A stretch of DNA of 64,000 bases from Rhabdothermincola salaria (GTDB taxonomy: Bacteria; Actinomycetota; Acidimicrobiia; Acidimicrobiales; Acidimicrobilacustridaceae). The position numbers and the translations under genes were made by a program. Of the stretch, positions 25,007-34,025 are shown one piece after another. Location: positions 186,001 to 250,000 of the forward strand of contig NZ_JAJQXW010000001.1 in assembly GCF_021246445.1 (NCBI RefSeq). The letters are read 5' to 3'. Numbering within the stretch: the first letter of the stretch is position 1; every line of letters begins with the position of its first letter. The notes below the pieces were generated by a model, which saw nothing but the letters and a program-made list of their open reading frames with translations, ran no database searches and was not told the origin of the DNA.

Positions 25007-26565
25007 GGTGTCTCCGTGCCGATGCTCGAGGGCGGGAAGTGGGCCGGGCCGAACGGCGAGGGGATCCCCAGCTTGCCGGGGTTCAGGATGCCGTGGGGGT
25101 CGAGGGCGTGCTTGACGGCGGCCAGCACCTCCAGCCCGCCGCTCCCGAGCGCCCGCGACACGAACCGGGCCCGGTTGACACCGACGCCGTGGTGGTGGCT
25201 GAGCGACCCGCCGCGGTCGAGCACCGCGGTGGTGCCGGCGTCCCAGCAGCGCTCGTAGAACGTCAGCTTCTCGGTGGCGGAGGGATCGTCTGACGGTTTG
25301 CCGGCGAAGGTGAAGTAGAGGCACGCCCCGTCGGCGTAGCTGTGCGACATGTGGGCCGAGGCGGCCAGCACCCCGGGGACGGCGGCGATGGCGTCGCGGG
25401 CGGCCTCGTAGATGTCCGGCAGGGCGCCCCAGCGTCCGGTGACCTCCATGGTGTCGACCACGTAGCCCCGAGAGATCAGCGCCTCGAGAGCGCTGACGTC
25501 GTTGCGGTGGGCGTGCCAGCGCTCGACGAGGTCGTCGTCGAGGCGGTCGGCGGTATGGCACTCCTGGGCGGTGACGGCCATGGCGGCCTCCACGAGGAGG
25601 GGGTCGCCCTCGTCGAGGACCAACAGCACGGTCGTGTCGCCCGTCGACCAGCTGCGATCGGCCTCGACGGCGTCGTAGAGGCGCAGAGCGGCCGGCGTCG
25701 CCCCCCGACGCAGGATGCGGCGGCAGGCCTCGAGCCCGTCGGCGAACGACGCGAACCCGTAGGCAGCGCGCTGCTCGGTGTCCGGGGCGGGGTGGACGCG
25801 CAGCCGGGCCCCCGTGATCACCCCGAGCGTGCCCTCGGACCCGACGAAGAGCTGGTTCAGGTCCGGTCCCACCGCCTGGCGGGCGTGGCCGCCGGTGGTC
25901 AGCGTGCGGCCGTCGGCGAGCACCACGTCGAGGCCGAGCACCATGTCCTCGACCTTGCCGTAGCGGTTCGAGAGCTGTCCGGCCCCACGGCACGCCAGCC
26001 AGCCGCCCACCGTCGACAGCGAGATCGATTGTGGCCAGTGCCCGACCGTCAGGGCGTGGTCGCGACGCAGGTCGGCTTCGAGGCGGTCGCCGAAGGTGCC
26101 GGCCGCGACGTCGAGGACCAGTGACGTCTCGTCGACGGCTCGGATCCCGGCCAGGCCGCAGAGGTCGAGCACCACCCCGCCGTGGAGGGGGATCGAGCCG
26201 CCGACCACACCGCTGCGGCCCGCCGCCGGGGTGACCGGTACCGACGCCTCGTGGCAGAGGCGCAGCACGGCCGCCACCTGCGCCGGGCTGGTGGGCCGGG
26301 CCACCGCGGCCGCCAGGCCGCCGACCTGGTTCTCGAGGGCCCAGGTCATGGCGAGAGGCCACCAGTCGCGGCTGGCCTCCGTGCGCTCGGCCGTATCGAC
26401 GGTGACGTCGGCGCACACGCTCCTCAGGCGGGCCAGCAGCGCGTCGTCGACGGCCACGTGGGCGGCCTCGACCCGTGCCGTGGTCGCCGCGGGATCTCCG
26501 GCCAGGGCGATGGGCGCCGTGGGTCGACCCGGACCGACGGGTTCGGTGGTGGGTTCGGTGGCCAC
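25003..26565 (-). CDS. FAD-binding oxidoreductase of the alkyl-DHAP synthase/GlcD type
   Basis: 520 residues. The FAD_binding_4 (PCMH) domain covers about 85-260 with TPAAGRSGVVGGSIP near 112 and GSEGTLGVITGARL near 243. The C-terminal oxidase domain has HMSHSYADGACLY near 413 and the HHHGVG motif near 461 seen in alkylglycerone-phosphate synthases. That enzyme swaps the acyl chain of acyl-DHAP for an alkyl chain in ether-lipid synthesis. Related bacterial proteins oxidise 2-hydroxy acids, so the reaction is open. It lies two bases from glpD and overlaps the next gene by 4 bases, all in the glycerol operon. Confidence 0.82.
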   Translation of the reverse strand: MATEPTTEPVGPGRPTAPIALAGDPAATTARVEAAHVAVDDALLARLRSVCADVTVDTAERTEASRDWWPLAMTWALENQVGGLAAAVARPTSPAQVAAVLRLCHEASVPVTPAAGRSGVVGGSIPLHGGVVLDLCGLAGIRAVDETSLVLDVAAGTFGDRLEADLRRDHALTVGHWPQSISLSTVGGWLACRGAGQLSNRYGKVEDMVLGLDVVLADGRTLTTGGHARQAVGPDLNQLFVGSEGTLGVITGARLRVHPAPDTEQRAAYGFASFADGLEACRRILRRGATPAALRLYDAVEADRSWSTGDTTVLLVLDEGDPLLVEAAMAVTAQECHTADRLDDDLVERWHAHRNDVSALEALISRGYVVDTMEVTGRWGALPDIYEAARDAIAAVPGVLAASAHMSHSYADGACLYFTFAGKPSDDPSATEKLTFYERCWDAGTTAVLDRGGSLSHHHGVGVNRARFVSRALGSGGLEVLAAVKHALDPHGILNPGKLGIPSPFGPAHFPPSSIGTETP

Positions 26566-26566
26566 C

Positions 26567-28258
26567 TCAGGCTCCCACGGCGGCGTCGAGAGCCACCTCG
26601 GGCAGGTCCGGGGCTCGGCGCTCGTCGGCCACTGCGGCCCGATACCGCTCGACCTGCCGAGCGGTCTCGGCCGCGTCCCACCCCAGCTCCGGTGCGATCA
26701 GGGCCGCGACGTCGGCGGCTGCGGCCGCCGAGTCGTCGCGAGCCAGGAGGCGGGCCCGGGTGCGGCGGCTGAGCACGTCGTCGAGGGTGCGGGCCATCTC
26801 GTAGCGCACCGCGTAGACGGCCTCGGCCCGCAGATAGGGGAGACCGTCGACGAGCGGGCGGGCCAGGTCCGGGTCGCGTTCGGCGATGGCCAGCACGGTG
26901 CGGGCCTCCCCGCCGTGGCGGTCGGCCAGGTGGACCACGATCTCGGCGCCGAGCGGCGAGACCCCGTCGGCGTCCTCGACCAGCTCCTCGTAGCCCGCCG
27001 CGCCGTGGAGGCGCAGGCGGCGGGTGCGGCTGTGGCGCTGGGCCCGTTCGAGGACCCGGGCCTCGAGCACGTGCTCGAGGACCTCGTCCACCGTGTCCGC
27101 AGCCATCTCCCGGTAGGTGGTGAGCTTGCCGCCGGTGATGGTGACGACGCCGCTGGGGGATCGCTGCACCTTGTGGCGCCGGGACAGGTCGGCGGTGCGC
27201 CCCGGTGAGGCCGAGGCCACCAGAGGTCGCAAACCGGCCCACGTGGCGACCACGTCGTCGACCGTGAGCGCGGCGGTGGTGGAGCCGTTGACGGCGTCGA
27301 GGAGGTACTGCACGTCCTGCGGGGTGCACTGGGGGTCGTCGAGGGGGCCGTCGTAGTCGGTGTCGGTCGTGCCGACGAACGAGAAGTCCCCCCAGGGGAC
27401 GACGAAGACCGACCGCTTGTCGGCGGGTACGGGGATGACTGCGGCGATGTCGTTGCGCAGCCGGTGCCACGGAACGGTGATGTGGATGCCCTTGGCCGGT
27501 CGGATCGTGGCGTCGGCGGTCGGGTCGTCGAGGGCCCGGATGTCGTCGGCCCACACGCCGGTGGCGTTGATCACCGAGTCGGTGCGCACGGTGAGGGTCT
27601 GGCCGTCGGCCTCCACCTCGACGGCCACCACCCGATCCTGGTCGTCCTTGGTCAGCCCGCTGACCTCGACGCGGTTGGCGACGACCGCGCCGAACTCGAG
27701 GGCGGCGGTCCGGGCCACGGCGAGCGACAGCCGGGCATCGTCGGCCCGAGCGTCGTAGTAGAGGTAGGACGGTAGGAGGCGCTCCTCGGGCAGGACGGGG
27801 AAGTGGGCTCGTGCCTCGCGGGGTGAGATCCGCTTGTGGAGCTTGCCGATGCGGACGCCCCCGGTGAGGTCGTACATCCACATGGCCGACCCCATGGCCC
27901 GGGCCAGCTTCTTGTTCACCACCCCCCGCGAACCGAAGATGGGGATCAGGAACGGGAGGGTCTTGACCAGGTGGGGAGCGTTGTGGCGCAGCCGCTGGCG
28001 TTCGAGCAGGGCCTCGTAGACGAGGCGGATGTCGCCCTGTTGCAGGTAGCGCAGCCCCCCGTGCACCAGCTTGGACGACTTCGACGACGTGCCCGAGGCG
28101 AAGTCGTCGCGCTCCACCAGAGCCGTGCGCAGGCCACGTGAGGCGGCGTCGAGCGCGCAGCCGACTCCGGTGATGCCACCCCCGACGACCACCACGTCGA
28201 AGCGGGTGTCGGCGAGGCGACGGAGAGCATCGGATCGGTCGAACGCGCCGGGGAGCAT
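26567..28258 (-). CDS. glpD: Aerobic glycerol-3-phosphate dehydrogenase
   Basis: 563 residues. The dinucleotide-binding VVVVGGGITGVGCALDAASR near 22-41, SSKLVHGGLRYLQQ near 61-74 and GGKLTTYREMA near 374-384 are hallmarks of GlpD. It oxidises sn-glycerol-3-phosphate to DHAP at the membrane and passes electrons to quinone. It is the first gene of the operon glpD-flavoprotein-membrane protein-glpK. ATG 28258 is preceded by TAAGCT and a 6-base gap, so it is likely leaderless. It is divergent from the Fur-family gene across 132 bases. Confidence 0.95.
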   Translation of the reverse strand: MLPGAFDRSDALRRLADTRFDVVVVGGGITGVGCALDAASRGLRTALVERDDFASGTSSKSSKLVHGGLRYLQQGDIRLVYEALLERQRLRHNAPHLVKTLPFLIPIFGSRGVVNKKLARAMGSAMWMYDLTGGVRIGKLHKRISPREARAHFPVLPEERLLPSYLYYDARADDARLSLAVARTAALEFGAVVANRVEVSGLTKDDQDRVVAVEVEADGQTLTVRTDSVINATGVWADDIRALDDPTADATIRPAKGIHITVPWHRLRNDIAAVIPVPADKRSVFVVPWGDFSFVGTTDTDYDGPLDDPQCTPQDVQYLLDAVNGSTTAALTVDDVVATWAGLRPLVASASPGRTADLSRRHKVQRSPSGVVTITGGKLTTYREMAADTVDEVLEHVLEARVLERAQRHSRTRRLRLHGAAGYEELVEDADGVSPLGAEIVVHLADRHGGEARTVLAIAERDPDLARPLVDGLPYLRAEAVYAVRYEMARTLDDVLSRRTRARLLARDDSAAAAADVAALIAPELGWDAAETARQVERYRAAVADERRAPDLPEVALDAAVGA

Positions 28259-28264
28259 GCAGGG

Positions 28265-28270
28265 AGCTTA
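28265..28270 (-). promoter_or_regulatory. Leaderless -10 element (TAAGCT) for glpD
   Basis: On the minus strand TAAGCT is followed by CCCTGC and ATG 28258. No ribosome site is present. Confidence 0.55.
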
Positions 28271-28353
28271 CGAACCTTCGCCGCCGGGACCACGAGCGGC
28301 GCCGGCGGGGAGGTCGCCGTCGGCGCTCGCGGTCGAGCCAGCGCTTTCTAGAT

Positions 28354-28381
28354 AACAATCGTTGACGACAAGTGCTACGGT
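28354..28381 (+). promoter_or_regulatory. Promoter of the Fur-family gene with candidate operator
   Basis: TACGGT (28376-28381) lies 9 bases before ATG 28391. The unusually AT-rich tract just upstream holds the imperfect palindrome AACAATCGTT (28354-28363) over the -35 position, where autoregulation by a Fur-family protein would act. The operator role is inferred. Confidence 0.4.
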
Positions 28382-28390
28382 AGGTGGCAC

Positions 28391-28903
28391 ATGAAGACGC
28401 CTGACCAGCTGACCGACCTTTTCCGGGCCCATGGCCTGCGGGTCACGCCCCAGCGTCAGAGCGTCTTTCGGGCCCTGCACGGCAACCACGGGCACCCCAC
28501 GGCCGAGGCCGTGCACGCCCTGGTCGTGCAGGAGATGCCCACCGTGTCGTTGCGCACCGTGTACGCCACGCTCCACGACCTGGCGGCGATGGGCGAGATC
28601 GGAGAGCTCGAGCTGGGCACCGGCTCGGCCCGCTTCGACCCCAACACCAGCCTTCACCACCATCTGGTCTGCGACCGTTGTGGGAAGGTGCACGATGTGG
28701 AGGCGACCTTCGCCTCTGTCCGATTGCCGGACGACCTCGAGGGTGGCTTCGAGGTCTCGGGCACCGAGATCGTCTTCCGCGGAAGGTGCGGCCCGTGCCG
28801 CGCCGCGAAGGACGTGCAGCACCCCGGGCCGAGCCCGGACCCCGCCGCCCGGCTCTCGCCGGCCGGCTCCCAAACCCCATCAGGAGACGCACCACATGGC
28901 TGA
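28391..28903 (+). CDS. Fur-family metalloregulator, PerR-like
   Basis: 170 residues. The winged helix (about 10-85) contains [14 protein letters not shown] and the recognition region [16 protein letters not shown]. The dimerisation domain has [17 protein letters not shown] near 84-100 with a CxxC, and a second CGPC near 136, the structural zinc set. The pairing with rubrerythrin downstream (8-base overlap) favours peroxide sensing (PerR) over iron or zinc sensing. The C-terminal 30 residues are Pro/Ser-rich and unconserved-looking. Confidence 0.88.
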   Translation: MKTPDQLTDLFRAHGLRVTPQRQSVFRALHGNHGHPTAEAVHALVVQEMPTVSLRTVYATLHDLAAMGEIGELELGTGSARFDPNTSLHHHLVCDRCGKVHDVEATFASVRLPDDLEGGFEVSGTEIVFRGRCGPCRAAKDVQHPGPSPDPAARLSPAGSQTPSGDAPHG

Positions 28904-29315
28904 CTTCAAGGGCTCCCAGACCCAGGAAAACCTCAAGGAGGCGTTCGCCGGCGAGAGCCAGGCCAACCGCCGCTACCTCTACTTCGCCCAGAAGGCCGAC
29001 GTCGAGGGCTACCCCGACGTGGCTGCCCTGTTCCGCTCCGTCGCCGAGGGCGAGACCGGTCACGCCTTCGGTCACTTTGACTTCCTCGCCCAGGTCGGCG
29101 ACCCCGTCACCGACGAGCCCGTCGGCCCCACCGCCGACAACCTCAAGTCGGCCATCGCCGGCGAGACCTACGAGTACACGGAGATGTACCCCGGCTTCGC
29201 CAAGACCGCCCGCGAGGAGGGCTTCACCGAGGTCGCCGAATGGCTCGAGACGCTCGCCCGCGCCGAGAAGAGCCACGCCGGCCGCTTCACCGAGGGCCTG
29301 TCCGCCATCTCCTGA
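28896..29315 (+). CDS. Rubrerythrin, ferritin-like domain only
   Basis: 139 residues, ATG 28896 within the end of the fur-like gene, with CAGGAGA upstream. The di-iron helices carry [18 protein letters not shown] near 18-35, [10 protein letters not shown] near 53-62, [13 protein letters not shown] near 92-104 and [10 protein letters not shown] near 121-130, i.e. the repeated Glu...ExxH ligands. It reduces hydrogen peroxide using a di-iron site. The rubredoxin domain of classical rubrerythrins is missing, so an outside electron donor is needed. Confidence 0.92.
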   Translation: MADFKGSQTQENLKEAFAGESQANRRYLYFAQKADVEGYPDVAALFRSVAEGETGHAFGHFDFLAQVGDPVTDEPVGPTADNLKSAIAGETYEYTEMYPGFAKTAREEGFTEVAEWLETLARAEKSHAGRFTEGLSAIS

Positions 29316-29340
29316 TCGGACGTCTCGGTACCGAACACCT

Positions 29341-29366
29341 GGTGGCCGCCCCTCGGGGCGGCCACC
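29341..29366 (+). terminator. Terminator after rubrerythrin
   Basis: GGTGGCCGCCC-CTCG-GGGCGGCCACC, an 11-bp perfect stem with a tetraloop, 26 bases after the rubrerythrin stop. Confidence 0.75.
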
Positions 29367-29480
29367 CGCCGTTTCGGGGGTGCCCCATGGCACTGCCGAT
29401 CCCCGGCTCCGATGCCCGTCCCGAGCCGGGCCGCCCCTACGCTGCGACCGGTGCCTGCGTGGCTGTCCCAGGAGGATCCC

Positions 29481-30071
29481 ATGTCCAAGCTCACCCTCGA
29501 CGACATCTCCGACCTGCGTGCCTACGAGCGCGAGCGCGCCGAGTTCCGGGCTCGCGTCATAGAGCTCAAGGCCAAGCGGCGCGTGCACGTCGGGCCGTTC
29601 GTCACCTTCGTCTTCGAGAACCGCGACACCATCCGCTTCCAGATCCAGGAGATGGCACGCGTCGAGAAGATCATCTCCGACACCGGCATCGAGGGCGAGC
29701 TGCGGGCCTACAACCCGCTCATCCCCGACCCCGGGCACCTGTCGGCCACCATGTTCATCGAGCTCACCACCGAGGCCGAGCTGAGGGAGTGGCTGCCCAA
29801 GCTGGTGGGGGTCGAGCGCTCCGTCGAGCTGCGCATCGGACCTGACGCCGAAGCGATCCCATGCCTGCTCGATCCCGCCCACGAGGCTCAGCTCACCCGG
29901 GACGAGATCACCGCGTCGGTGCACTACGTGGGCTGGGAGCTCGACCCGTCCCAGATCGAGGCGTTCACCGCCGGGCCGGTCGTGCTCGCCGTCACGCATC
30001 CCGAGTACCACCACGAACTGGAGCTCTCCGAGGTGACCCGGGCCGAGCTGCTCGCCGACCTGCGGGGCTGA
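29481..30071 (+). CDS. DUF3501 family protein
   Basis: 196 residues. The start [20 protein letters not shown] and the block [20 protein letters not shown] near 47-66, then [18 protein letters not shown] near 83, are the conserved core of DUF3501. The function is not established. In many genomes the family sits beside rubrerythrin-like and Fe-S oxidoreductase genes, and here it again follows rubrerythrin, although a terminator lies between. ATG 29481 has AGGAGG; a TACGCT element about 40 bases upstream may be its own promoter. Confidence 0.88.
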   Translation: MSKLTLDDISDLRAYERERAEFRARVIELKAKRRVHVGPFVTFVFENRDTIRFQIQEMARVEKIISDTGIEGELRAYNPLIPDPGHLSATMFIELTTEAELREWLPKLVGVERSVELRIGPDAEAIPCLLDPAHEAQLTRDEITASVHYVGWELDPSQIEAFTAGPVVLAVTHPEYHHELELSEVTRAELLADLRG

Positions 30072-30161
30072 GGGGCCATTTGGACTTCGGCGTCCGGGGC
30101 GGGTGATACTCGAACGTCCTGTCGTCGACCACCGCTCCAGCGGAGGAGCCGAGCTCTCCCG

Positions 30162-30398
30162 ATGAACCCCCTCTGGCGCTCAAAGGCCGCCTGCAAGGGT
30201 CTCGAACCCGAGATCTTCTACCCCTCGTCGGAAGACGAGGACGACGCCGTACCCGCCAAAGCGGTCTGTGCGGAGTGCGTCGTGCGGGAGGCCTGTCTCG
30301 AGCATGCGTTGGCCATCAGGGAGAAGGACGGCATCTGGGGTGGCGCCACCGAACGTGAGCGCCGGCGCATCATCCGGCAGCGCCGCCGGACGGCCTGA
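30162..30398 (+). CDS. WhiB-family Fe-S transcriptional regulator
   Basis: 78 residues. Four cysteines, in AACKG near 11, CAEC near 36-39 and CLEHAL near 45, bind a [4Fe-4S] cluster. The turn [12 protein letters not shown] near 58-69 and the basic tail are the actinobacteria-only WhiB signature, involved in binding the sigma factor and DNA. GGAGGAG precedes ATG 30162 at a slightly long spacing. The subclass cannot be fixed. It is a strong marker that the window is actinobacterial. Confidence 0.95.
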   Translation: MNPLWRSKAACKGLEPEIFYPSSEDEDDAVPAKAVCAECVVREACLEHALAIREKDGIWGGATERERRRIIRQRRRTA

Positions 30399-30453
30399 CG
30401 CCCGCCGGTAGGGTCGCTTCGCACCCGACCGCCCCCGGATCAGGAGACCCGTC

Positions 30454-31527
30454 GTGACGACCGAACCCGCCGACCTGCTCGTAGCGCACGGTGGGTGGCC
30501 GGGCATCCTCGGCACCTTGACCGCCGGCGGCGACCTGAGCGCCGAGGCCGCGGGGGCCGCGCTCGGTGAGATCCTGGCCGGCCGGGCGACCGATGCCCAG
30601 ATCGCGGCGTTCATCGTGGCGTTGCGCATGAAGGGCGAGACCGTCGACGAGGTGGCGGGCCTGGTCGACGCCATGTTGGCCGCCGCCGCGCCGATCGAGC
30701 TGCCCCCGGGGCCGGATCCCGTCGACATCGTGGGCACGGGCGGCGGGCCCAGCCGCCGGGCGCACGCCCTCAACGTGTCCACCATGGCCAGCTTCGTGGC
30801 CGGCGGCGCAGGGGCGCGCGTCGTCAAGCACGGGAACCGCAAGGCGTCGTCCACCTCCGGCTCGGTCGACCTGCTCGAAGCCCTCGACGTGGTCGTCGAC
30901 CTCGACGGCGTGGGCGTGGCCCACTGCGTGGAGCAGGCCGGGGTGGGCTTCTGCTTCGCCCGCAGCTTCCATCCGGCCATGCGCCACGCCGGACCGGTGC
31001 GCAGCGAGCTCGGCGTGCCGACCGTGTTCAACTTCCTCGGGCCCTTGTCGCACCCGGCCGGCGTCACCCGCCAGGTGGTCGGGGTGGCCGACGGTCGGCT
31101 GGCGCCGCTCGTCGCCGGGGTCCTGCTCGAGCGAGGTGCACCCCGGGCGATGGTGGTGGCCGGGGCCGACGGCACCGACGAGCTCACCACCACCGGTCCG
31201 AGCGAGGTCCACGAGATCCGCGACGGCCAGCTGGGCACCTTCCTCGTGGAACCAGCCGACCTGGGCTTGACGGTGGTGGACGTGGCGGCCGTGGCCGGCG
31301 GCGACCCGGTCGCCAACGCCGGCATCACCCGGCGGGTGCTCGCCGGGGAGGAAGGTCCCTACCGCGACATCGTGGTGCTCAACGCCGCGGCCGCGCTGGT
31401 GGTGGCCGAGGTGGTCGACGACCTGCCCGCCGGACTCGACGCCGCTCGGGGATCGATCGATTCGGGCGCGGCCGCCGAGGTGCTCGCTCGCCTGGTCACC
31501 GCCTCGCACGAGGCCGCCCGCTCCTGA
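30454..31527 (+). CDS. trpD: Anthranilate phosphoribosyltransferase
   Basis: 357 residues. It couples anthranilate to PRPP in tryptophan synthesis. The PRPP/metal motif VDIVGTGGG is near 90-98, KHGNRKASSTSGSVDLLEAL near 128-147, and the anthranilate tunnel region FARSFHPAMRHAGPVR near 169-184. The gene stands alone, away from other trp genes. TAGGGT at 30410-30415 is a likely -10 with a short leader; TCAGGAGA precedes GTG 30454. Confidence 0.95.
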   Translation: MTTEPADLLVAHGGWPGILGTLTAGGDLSAEAAGAALGEILAGRATDAQIAAFIVALRMKGETVDEVAGLVDAMLAAAAPIELPPGPDPVDIVGTGGGPSRRAHALNVSTMASFVAGGAGARVVKHGNRKASSTSGSVDLLEALDVVVDLDGVGVAHCVEQAGVGFCFARSFHPAMRHAGPVRSELGVPTVFNFLGPLSHPAGVTRQVVGVADGRLAPLVAGVLLERGAPRAMVVAGADGTDELTTTGPSEVHEIRDGQLGTFLVEPADLGLTVVDVAAVAGGDPVANAGITRRVLAGEEGPYRDIVVLNAAAALVVAEVVDDLPAGLDAARGSIDSGAAAEVLARLVTASHEAARS

Positions 31528-31544
31528 CGGCACCTCCCGGATGG

Positions 31545-31559
31545 GCGGCCGCGGGCCGC
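31545..31559 (+). terminator. Short hairpin between convergent trpD and membrane-protein genes
   Basis: GCGGCC-GCG-GGCCGC, six base pairs, 18 bases after the trpD stop. Weak evidence, no U-tract. Confidence 0.3.
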
Positions 31560-31582
31560 TGAGAGGACCCGCGCCGGGGATG

Positions 31583-32242
31583 TCAGCCGGCGGCGGCAGG
31601 CGGCGAGGACGAGGCTTCGGGGGCCGGCGCCAGCGGCGAGACCGGTGCGTGGGCCTTGCGCTCGAGCGGGGCCAGGACCACCTCGACGTCGCCCAGGCCG
31701 GAGGCCCGTTCGATGGCGTCGAGCTCGTCGCCGGCGGCGTCGAGCAGGTCGAGTTGCTCGTTGAGGCGGGCCAGCACCTCCGGGGGCTGCTGGCTCAGCT
31801 CCCAGCCCGTGGCCACCGCTCCGGCCGGGCGGCTCAGACGCGACAGGCGGATGGACAGCTGCTCGACCTCGTCGACCTGGGACTGCAGCGTGGCCATGAG
31901 CGCTCGACGGCTGCGGCGTGGGTGACGCGACGCCACGACGAGGTGGTGGTCGATCTCCACCGCCTGGTACTCGAGCTCGCGGCGCATGTCGTCGACCGAG
32001 CCGGTGGACTGGGCGCGCCGGCTGGGGGCCAGGTGGATCTCGGTGACCGCGCCCTGCAGGCGGCGGTGCAGACGGGCGGGTTGGGTGGGTGACCACAGCC
32101 ACAGCAGCGGCGCCGGGCTCTTGACCGCCGGGCTGACGCGGTTGCGTCGCTGCAGCTTCCAGCGGGCCACCACGACGGCCAGCGTGAGCAGCACGATCCA
32201 GGTGGTGACGAAGGCGAGGAGGAAGACGGCCAGGTTGCGCAT
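31583..32242 (-). CDS. Hypothetical protein with N-terminal membrane anchor
   Basis: 219 residues. One membrane helix at about 5-27 is followed by a basic linker, then a mostly helical region (70-185) with Leu/Glu/Arg heptads suggesting a coiled coil, and an Ala/Pro/Ser-rich tail. No family recognised. It starts 8 bases after the stop of the nuclease gene and probably shares its transcript. A septum or envelope structural role is possible but is not shown. Confidence 0.65.
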   Translation of the reverse strand: MRNLAVFLLAFVTTWIVLLTLAVVVARWKLQRRNRVSPAVKSPAPLLWLWSPTQPARLHRRLQGAVTEIHLAPSRRAQSTGSVDDMRRELEYQAVEIDHHLVVASRHPRRSRRALMATLQSQVDEVEQLSIRLSRLSRPAGAVATGWELSQQPPEVLARLNEQLDLLDAAGDELDAIERASGLGDVEVVLAPLERKAHAPVSPLAPAPEASSSPPAAAG

Positions 32243-32250
32243 CGCAGGGC

Positions 32251-33942
32251 TCAGGGTACCGGCGCCACCTCACGATGACGTCGCGGGGCGGCACCCTTGG
32301 CCGGTTGGAACGTGGGCAGCGACGGGAGCGGTGAGGCCAGCTCGCCTTCGCAGAGGGACAGGGCCACGCGATCGGCGCTGCGGTCGAGCCAGGCGGCGAC
32401 GCACAGCGCCTCGTCGACCCGGTCGCGGGGCAGGGGTGCCGACGTGTCGGTGGAGGCGAGGAGGTCGAGGGGCCGCTCGAGCGGGGGTTCGGCGTCCGGA
32501 GGCCACACCCGGAGCAGGCGGCCGTGCTCGAGATCGGCACCGCTGCCGTCGGCGAGGTGCAGGCGCACGAACCCCGACCGGCGGAGGCTGTCGAGGCGGC
32601 GTTGGCGGCGTAGCGCGGCGGCCAGCGCGGCCGCCCGGTCACGAGCGTCCGCCGCTTCCTCGAAGCGCTCGGACGCGGCCAGCTCCTCGATGCGCCGGCG
32701 CAGTGGGTCGAGCAACAGATCGGGGTCGTGGCGCAGACCTCGCACCACTCGATCGACGACGGGCTGGTAGTCGACGGCCGACAGCCCGCCCGCGCACGGG
32801 CACAGGGTGACCCCGAGCTGGGCCGAGGCGCAGGCGGCCTGGCGGCTGGGGGTGCGGCCCACCCGGGCGGTGCAGCGTCGCAGGCGGCTGGCGGTGTGGA
32901 TGGCATCGACGACGAGCTGGGCGGACCGGCGCGACGTGAGGGGGCCGAGGTAGACGGCGCCGTCGTCCCTGGCCTCCTTGACGATCGAGAGTCGGGGGAA
33001 GGCCTCGTTCAAGGTGAGCTTGACGTAGACGTAGCGCCCCCACTCCCGAGCCTGCCGGTTGTAGCGGGGGCTGAAGCGCTGGATCAGCCGTACTTCGTGC
33101 ACCGCGGCCGCCAGCGTGTGGGGGTGGGCCACGTGGTCGATGCGGACGGTCTCGCGCAGCAGCGCGCCGATCTTGCGGCGCTCGTCGCCGGAGAAGTACG
33201 ACCGCACCCGGGCGCGGAGGTCGGTGGCCTTGCCCACGTAGAGCACATCGCCTCGGGCGTCGCGGAAGAGGTACACCCCAGGGGAGCGAGGGAGCCCCTC
33301 GGTGAGGCGGAGCTTGGCGGCCTGGGCGTGGCCGGCCATGGTGGGCAGGGTCAGGAGGTCGTCGAGGCCCGTCACCCCGAGGCGACCGGCCCGCTCGAGC
33401 AGCAGGTGCAGCAGGTCGCCGGTGGCGAGGGCGTCGTCGAGGGCGCGGTGCGACGGGCGATGGGGGAGTCGGAAGCGGTCGGCCAGGGTGCCGAGCTTGC
33501 AGTTGGGCACCTCCTCACGCACCAGGCGGCGGGCCAGGGCGACGGTGTCGACGCTGCGGTTGGTGAGGCGGGGTCGGTCGTCTGCCTCGAGGGCGGCCTG
33601 GAGGAACGACAGGTCGAAGCGGACGTTGTGGCCGACGATCACCGCGTCGCCGACGAACTCGAGCAGGCTCGGGAGGACGTCCTCGATGCGCGGCGCCGGC
33701 AGCACCATGGCCTCGGTGATCCCGGTGAGCACCGTGATGGTCGGTGGGATGGCCCGGCCCGGGTTGACGAGGGTCTGGAAGGTGCCGAGGCATTCACCGC
33801 CTCGGAGCTTCACGGCGCCGATCTCGGTGATGCCGCACGTCGTGGGCGAACCGCCGGTGGTCTCGAGGTCGACGACGCAGAACGTGACGTCGCGCAACGG
33901 TGTGCCGAGATCGTCGAGGGAGAGCTGTCCGGCGCGAGGCAC
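32251..33942 (-). CDS. DEDDh exonuclease fused to a UvrC-like GIY-YIG nuclease
   Basis: 563 residues from GTG 33942. The N-terminal DnaQ-like 3'-5' exonuclease (about 15-180) has DLETTG, GHNVRFDLSF and HRALDDALAT, i.e. the DEDDh residues. The GIY-YIG domain follows (about 210-290) with SPGVYLFRDARGDVLYVGKA and RARVRSYF, then a UvrC/Cho-like region. The C-terminal endonuclease and HhH domains of UvrC are absent. Actinobacteria have such fusions (Mycobacterium Rv2191 type), presumed to act in DNA repair. GTG 33975 is an alternative start; 33942 is favoured by CAGACT ending 6 bases upstream. Confidence 0.85.
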   Translation of the reverse strand: MPRAGQLSLDDLGTPLRDVTFCVVDLETTGGSPTTCGITEIGAVKLRGGECLGTFQTLVNPGRAIPPTITVLTGITEAMVLPAPRIEDVLPSLLEFVGDAVIVGHNVRFDLSFLQAALEADDRPRLTNRSVDTVALARRLVREEVPNCKLGTLADRFRLPHRPSHRALDDALATGDLLHLLLERAGRLGVTGLDDLLTLPTMAGHAQAAKLRLTEGLPRSPGVYLFRDARGDVLYVGKATDLRARVRSYFSGDERRKIGALLRETVRIDHVAHPHTLAAAVHEVRLIQRFSPRYNRQAREWGRYVYVKLTLNEAFPRLSIVKEARDDGAVYLGPLTSRRSAQLVVDAIHTASRLRRCTARVGRTPSRQAACASAQLGVTLCPCAGGLSAVDYQPVVDRVVRGLRHDPDLLLDPLRRRIEELAASERFEEAADARDRAAALAAALRRQRRLDSLRRSGFVRLHLADGSGADLEHGRLLRVWPPDAEPPLERPLDLLASTDTSAPLPRDRVDEALCVAAWLDRSADRVALSLCEGELASPLPSLPTFQPAKGAAPRRHREVAPVP

Positions 33943-34013
33943 CCCACCAGTCTGGCGAACGCCCGTTCGGCGCACAAGTGTTCGTCGGCGCCGGTGGCTC
34001 GCCAGCGGCTGGG

Positions 34014-34019
34014 TAGGCT
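34014..34019 (+). promoter_or_regulatory. Leaderless -10 element (TAGGCT) for the zinc-ribbon gene
   Basis: TAGGCT ends 6 bases before GTG 34026, with no ribosome site between. Confidence 0.6.
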
Positions 34020-34025
34020 CCGGGC

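Noticed and set aside
26424-28358. 644-codon minus-strand frame overlapping glpD in another frame
   Set aside because: Arg/Pro/Gly-rich shifted frame of glpD and the flavoprotein gene; no conserved motif.
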